Shown piece by piece: positions 33,209 through 35,709 of a stretch of DNA of 35,709 bases. The stretch is from SBAX01 sp964646605. Its GTDB lineage: Bacteria; Planctomycetota; Phycisphaerae; UBA1845. The notes beneath the pieces are model-generated. The model did not search any database, was not told the DNA's origin, and saw only the letters and a program-made list of their open reading frames with translations. The translations under genes and the position numbers were made by a program. How positions within the stretch are numbered: the first letter of the stretch is position 1; the number at the start of each line of letters is the position of its first letter. The stretch is from NCBI GenBank assembly GCA_964646605.1, contig CAZYEX010000011.1, positions 1-35,709 on the forward strand, read 5' to 3'.

Positions 33209-33301
33209 TCAGTTTGCGCCGCCGAAAAAGCTGCCCAAAAGGAGTTGCAGGATCAGGGGGAGAATGCTGCTCATCAGGGAACTCAGGATCGAGGCGAACA
33301 T
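33209..33301 (-). CDS. Small hydrophobic membrane protein (30 residues)
   Basis: MFASILSSLMSSILPLILQL followed by LLGSFFGGAN: one long hydrophobic helix with a Gly-rich end and no charges at all. The ATG at 33301 is preceded by a perfect AAGGAGG with a six-base gap, the best ribosome-binding site in the window, which is what makes this short frame credible. A longer frame to 33475 exists but runs into the 5S terminator and rRNA. It lies between the aminotransferase (convergent) and the 5S unit (same strand, upstream). It could be a small membrane protein or a type I toxin-like peptide. Function unknown. Confidence 0.5.
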   Translation of the reverse strand: MFASILSSLMSSILPLILQLLLGSFFGGAN

Positions 33302-33429
33302 ACGCGACCTCCTTGCAAGGGTGAAAGTTCGTGGGCCGCGGCGCCATCGCGGCGGCTCGTTTGCGCGTCGCCCTCGGGTCCGGTCGATCCGCGCCAATAG
33401 CGTTATCGACCCCCGCGGCGTTCGCGCAT

Positions 33430-33452
33430 GAAAATACCCGCCGAAGCGGGTA
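33430..33452 (-). terminator. Rho-independent terminator of the 5S gene
   Basis: On the minus strand TACCCGC-TTCG-GCGGGTA followed by TTTTC: a 7-bp stem with a stable C-UUCG-G tetraloop and a short U tract, 16 bases after the 3' end of the 5S rRNA (a T7 tract lies between). Confidence 0.75.
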
Positions 33453-33468
33453 CATTCAGGAAAAAAAT

Positions 33469-33571
33469 GCGGCAATCACCTACTCTCGCCTTGCGACTAC
33501 CATCGGCCGTGCGGGCTTAACGACCGTGTTCGGAATGGAAACGGGTGTGGCCCCGCACGTATTGTCACCGC
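33469..33571 (-). rRNA. rrf: 5S ribosomal RNA
   Basis: The minus strand carries a 5S rRNA of about 103-110 nt. The loop region CATTCCGAACACGG, the ACACCCG segment, GTTAAGCCC and the GGTAGTCGC...GAGAGTAGG 3' part are all typical. Terminal helix I forms between GCGGTGA at the 5' end (33571) and TTGCCGC at the 3' end (33469), with two G-U pairs. No 23S or 16S sequence lies on either side: the 138 kb-typical operon context is replaced by protein genes and repeats. It is a free-standing 5S gene, as known from some planctomycetes with unlinked rRNA genes. Its own promoter and terminator flank it closely. Confidence 0.93.
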
Positions 33572-33578
33572 AACGGGA

Positions 33579-33606
33579 ATGATACGCACCGCCCCGAACC
33601 TGTCAA
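33579..33606 (-). promoter_or_regulatory. Sigma-70 promoter dedicated to the 5S gene
   Basis: On the minus strand consensus TTGACA (33606-33601), a 16-base GC-rich spacer and TATCAT (33584-33579). Seven bases then lead to the first base of the 5S (33571), the distance expected for transcription starting at the mature 5' end. The GC-rich spacer and discriminator region resemble stringently controlled rRNA promoters. Confidence 0.75.
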
Positions 33607-33960
33607 GGGGTCAATTTCGGTGTTCCGTACCGATCATCGCTCAAGGCTTTTGTCCAGCGGCAGGTTGAAGCATCAACTGAAACTCCGTTTTGTTGGGGGG
33701 GGTGGGAAGTAAAAGAGCCTTGCCGTGGCCCTCGCGTTCGGCTATTATGGTCCCTGCGTTTGAGGGTCATCCTGCCGCATGTTCAACGGCGGCGGGTGAG
33801 GAGAGGGCGTCCGACGAAGGGGGAGGAGGCCATCTCATCGTTTCAATCGCCCACCGACAGGGGCGGTGTCGGTTCGGGCCAACGGGTAGGGTAAATAGAA
33901 AGATGCGGCGGTTCCCCAGCCTTGGCGGTGCGGACGCGCGGAGGCCGCGCCTCGGGTGCG

Positions 33961-34352
33961 ACTGGCCGCTCGCGGCCAGTGTTTGTCTGAGCACTGGTGG
34001 ACAAGCCACCAGTGGAACCCGACGCCCTGTTTGGCACGGGCTTCCAGCCCGTGAGCACGCGGGGACGGGGCGGCGTCCCGAAGGGACGCTGGAATGTAGC
34101 CACGGGTGGAGTGAGTCCGCCGCTGGCGGACGAACGGAACCCGTGGAGAGTTCGAGGGAAAGCGTCTCGCCCCGAAAGGGGCGAAGGAAGGCGGAAGAGG
34201 AAGTCTACGCGAATCCCATTCGATGGGGTCAGGCGTCGCCCCTCCTCCGCCCCGTTGGGGCGGTATCGTTTGGGTACGTCGCGATCCACGGGTTGCGTCC
34301 GCCGGTGGGCGGACTCCACCCGTGGCTACAACCCGCCGCCCCTTGCGGGGCG
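33961..34352. repeat. Array of about ten perfect hairpins in the gene-free stretch 33610-34545
   Basis: Stems, in order: ACTGGCCGC (33961-33980), CACTGGTGG (33992-34014), CACGGGCT (34035-34053), GCGTCCC (34073-34089), a nested CCACGGGT/GTCCGCC pair (34100-34146), CGCCCC-GAAA (34168-34183), CCGCCCC (34247-34263), the nested CCACGGGT/GTCCGCC pair again (34286-34325), and CGCCCC (34337-34352). The two nested structures have the same arms. A 288-codon plus-strand frame runs through all of this but has no protein-like features. Outside the array, 33607-33960 and 34353-34545 show nothing further that I recognise except the ribosome-binding site of the next gene. Confidence 0.6.
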
Positions 34353-34545
34353 AAAGCCGTCGTGAGGAAGTTGCGGGTAAGAGTCAGGGCACAAGCCTGC
34401 GGCGCGGAGGTAAGGCCTGCTCCGCACGCGGAAACGGGTGTCTTTCAATGGCGTCGGGGCAATGCCCGACGTGATTGGCGTCGATTGTTTTCGGTTACTT
34501 CGTGGTGCCGAACTATCTTGAACAAACAGGAGAGGAGATTCCCCC

Positions 34546-35709
34546 ATGAAACGTAATTTGTTGGTAGTGTCTTCGTTCGGAGTGGTTGTATGGGCCGCCT
34601 CACCCGCGCTTGCCGGAAGCGGTGCGTGCTGCGAGGCGCTTGCGGGAGGGCTTTTTATTCGTTGTGAAGTGAGACCTAGTTCTCTATGCGCCTCTGGTAG
34701 TGAGACTTACAACGGCGATGGAACGAGTTGCAGGACGGCAACCTGTCTTGGGTCGCCGCGCGGTGCGTGCTGCCATCCTACGGCCGGCCAAGGAGACGGC
34801 GCTTGCTATGTTGTTCAGGGCGGTCAAGCTGCCTGCAACGAGTTAGCTGGGGGTTATTCCTATCTTGGAGATGGAACGAGTTGCAACGAAACCTCCGACT
34901 TAACTTATGACGGGTGCCCGTCTTGTGGTGACAACCAGGTCAATCTGTTAAATGAACAGTGCGACGGGACCAACAGTTCCGCCTGTCCGGGTCCGTGCCG
35001 AGCGGACTGCACCTGCGCGCAAATCGCTGCGTGCTGCACGTCCACGGGGTGTACGGACCTGAACGAGGGGGGCCAATGTCCTGGGCTCTTAGTGGGTAAT
35101 GCTTCGTGCAGTACTCCGGGGGTGTGCTGCGGCGACAACGTTCGTCAAGGCAGCGAGCAGTGCGACGGCACCTCCAGCACCGCCTGTCCGGGGCTGTGCC
35201 GGGCGGACTGCACCTGCCCGCCTCCACCAGGATGCACCCCCGACGGCGACCTGGACGGCATCCAGGATGGCGTGGACTCGTCGAATACCTACTCAAACGG
35301 GTACTCCGACTCGTCAACGACCCCGGATACGGTGGGCGCCTATACAAGTCGCGGCGATCAGGTCCTCTGCGCCTCCGACGCGCCTTCACCCTATGGGGTA
35401 AGAGTTAGGTCGCTGAGCGGCGGTTCGGCGGCGGCCGGCGCGAACATTCAATGCGTCGTAGCAGGAACTTCAACCGCGAACGTCGCGAGGTTGGGCGCGG
35501 GGGCGTGCGCCACCCTCACTTGTAGGCCCGGTCCTGTGGCCGAGGTGCTCAATTCCTGTCCGGCGAGCGCGGCCAATGTGGCAATGGCCGAGGATGAATA
35601 CCCACCAGCCGTCGCGGCGGCGGGCGACGTCACGGTGGAGTTACTGGCCGACGGTGTGGTCATCGCCACGCTTACGCTGCCCGCAGGCGACTCGATCACC
35701 TACAACCCG
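34546..35709 (+). CDS. Cys-rich secreted protein, incomplete at the window end
   Basis: The first 388 residues of a longer protein; the frame is still open at the last base. The ATG at 34546 follows GGAGAGGAG. Signal peptide MKRNLLVVSSFGVVVWAASP ends at ALA (23). Then come Cys motifs GSGACCEAL and RGACCHPTA, each closed by YxGDGTSC (55-62 and 105-113). Two near-identical units follow, CGDNQVNLLNEQCDGT...CPGPCRADCTC (127-157) and CGDNVRQGSEQCDGT...CPGLCRADCTC (195-224), of the Cys-rich repeat type seen in myxobacterial and planctomycete surface proteins. A calcium-binding DGDLDGIQDGVDSS (233-246) follows, and then a beta-rich region. The start of the gene is visibly less G+C-rich than its end. 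Probably a surface or matrix protein; function unknown. Confidence 0.78.
   Translation, partial: MKRNLLVVSSFGVVVWAASPALAGSGACCEALAGGLFIRCEVRPSSLCASGSETYNGDGTSCRTATCLGSPRGACCHPTAGQGDGACYVVQGGQAACNELAGGYSYLGDGTSCNETSDLTYDGCPSCGDNQVNLLNEQCDGTNSSACPGPCRADCTCAQIAACCTSTGCTDLNEGGQCPGLLVGNASCSTPGVCCGDNVRQGSEQCDGTSSTACPGLCRADCTCPPPPGCTPDGDLDGIQDGVDSSNTYSNGYSDSSTTPDTVGAYTSRGDQVLCASDAPSPYGVRVRSLSGGSAAAGANIQCVVAGTSTANVARLGAGACATLTCRPGPVAEVLNSCPASAANVAMAEDEYPPAVAAAGDVTVELLADGVVIATLTLPAGDSITYNP

Noticed and set aside
33572..34545. Search for a 23S or 16S gene next to the 5S
   Set aside because: No conserved rRNA segments are recognisable upstream of the 5S on its strand; a promoter sits there instead.
33690..34556. 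A 288-codon plus-strand open frame
   Set aside because: It runs through the hairpin array, is Arg/Gly/Pro-rich with no domain or signal, lacks a ribosome-binding site and overlaps the start of a well-supported gene.

Overview
The window reads as high-GC chromosomal DNA from a planctomycete, most likely of the Phycisphaerae type. This is inferred from content, not from a search. The pointers are: many Cys-rich secreted proteins with calcium-binding or dockerin-like repeats; three proteins with the PEP-CTERM surface-sorting tail; Ser/Thr kinases fused to TolB-like propellers; a 5S rRNA gene standing apart from any 23S gene; and dense clusters of short perfect hairpins between genes.

Layout. 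1-2.2 kb is accessory: a lower-GC RelA/SpoT-domain gene (minus strand), a frame-damaged ERCC4-type nuclease remnant, and a fragment that looks like the 3' half of a tRNA-Asp. 2.3-8.0 kb is a kinase cluster. It has two full-length receptor-like Ser/Thr kinases coupled by an ATGA overlap and the first 21 codons of a third coupled by TAATG. 8.0-11.5 kb is a graveyard: two decayed Cys-rich secreted genes (minus), a 5'-truncated Gly-rich secreted gene (minus), and a fourth kinase start carrying a copy of the same 232-bp leader as the first kinase. Both kinase stubs are joined to the same antisense module.

11.6-18.4 kb is mostly housekeeping: tsaB, a methyltransferase, a threonine aldolase and a ferritin (both minus), and a large hybrid histidine kinase with PAS, receiver and Hpt domains. 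18.4-27 kb holds a large secreted Cys-rich protein (minus), an SppA-family lipoprotein peptidase, a secreted protein with a degraded 3' end (minus), a promoter-driven three-gene PEP-CTERM operon with 4-base overlaps, a truncated secreted gene and an Asn/Asp-rich lipoprotein (minus). 27-31.6 kb holds a tandem-ACT protein, a 1157-residue secreted metzincin protease and a KOW-domain NusG-like fragment, all minus. 32-33.6 kb holds a class I aminotransferase, a 30-residue hydrophobic ORF with a perfect ribosome-binding site, and a complete autonomous 5S rRNA unit (promoter, gene, terminator). After 0.9 kb of hairpin-rich non-coding DNA, a Cys-rich secreted protein gene begins at 34546 and runs off the end.

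The theme is the cell surface: secreted proteins with recurring C-terminal modules, sensor kinases, and envelope proteolysis. The most unusual items are the recurring Cys-rich tail ending DRCGRC(S/T)P (four loci), the self-contained 5S gene, the kinase leader duplication with its shared junctions, and the tRNA-like fragment beside the nuclease remnant. No complete new multi-gene defence or mobile system is evident.
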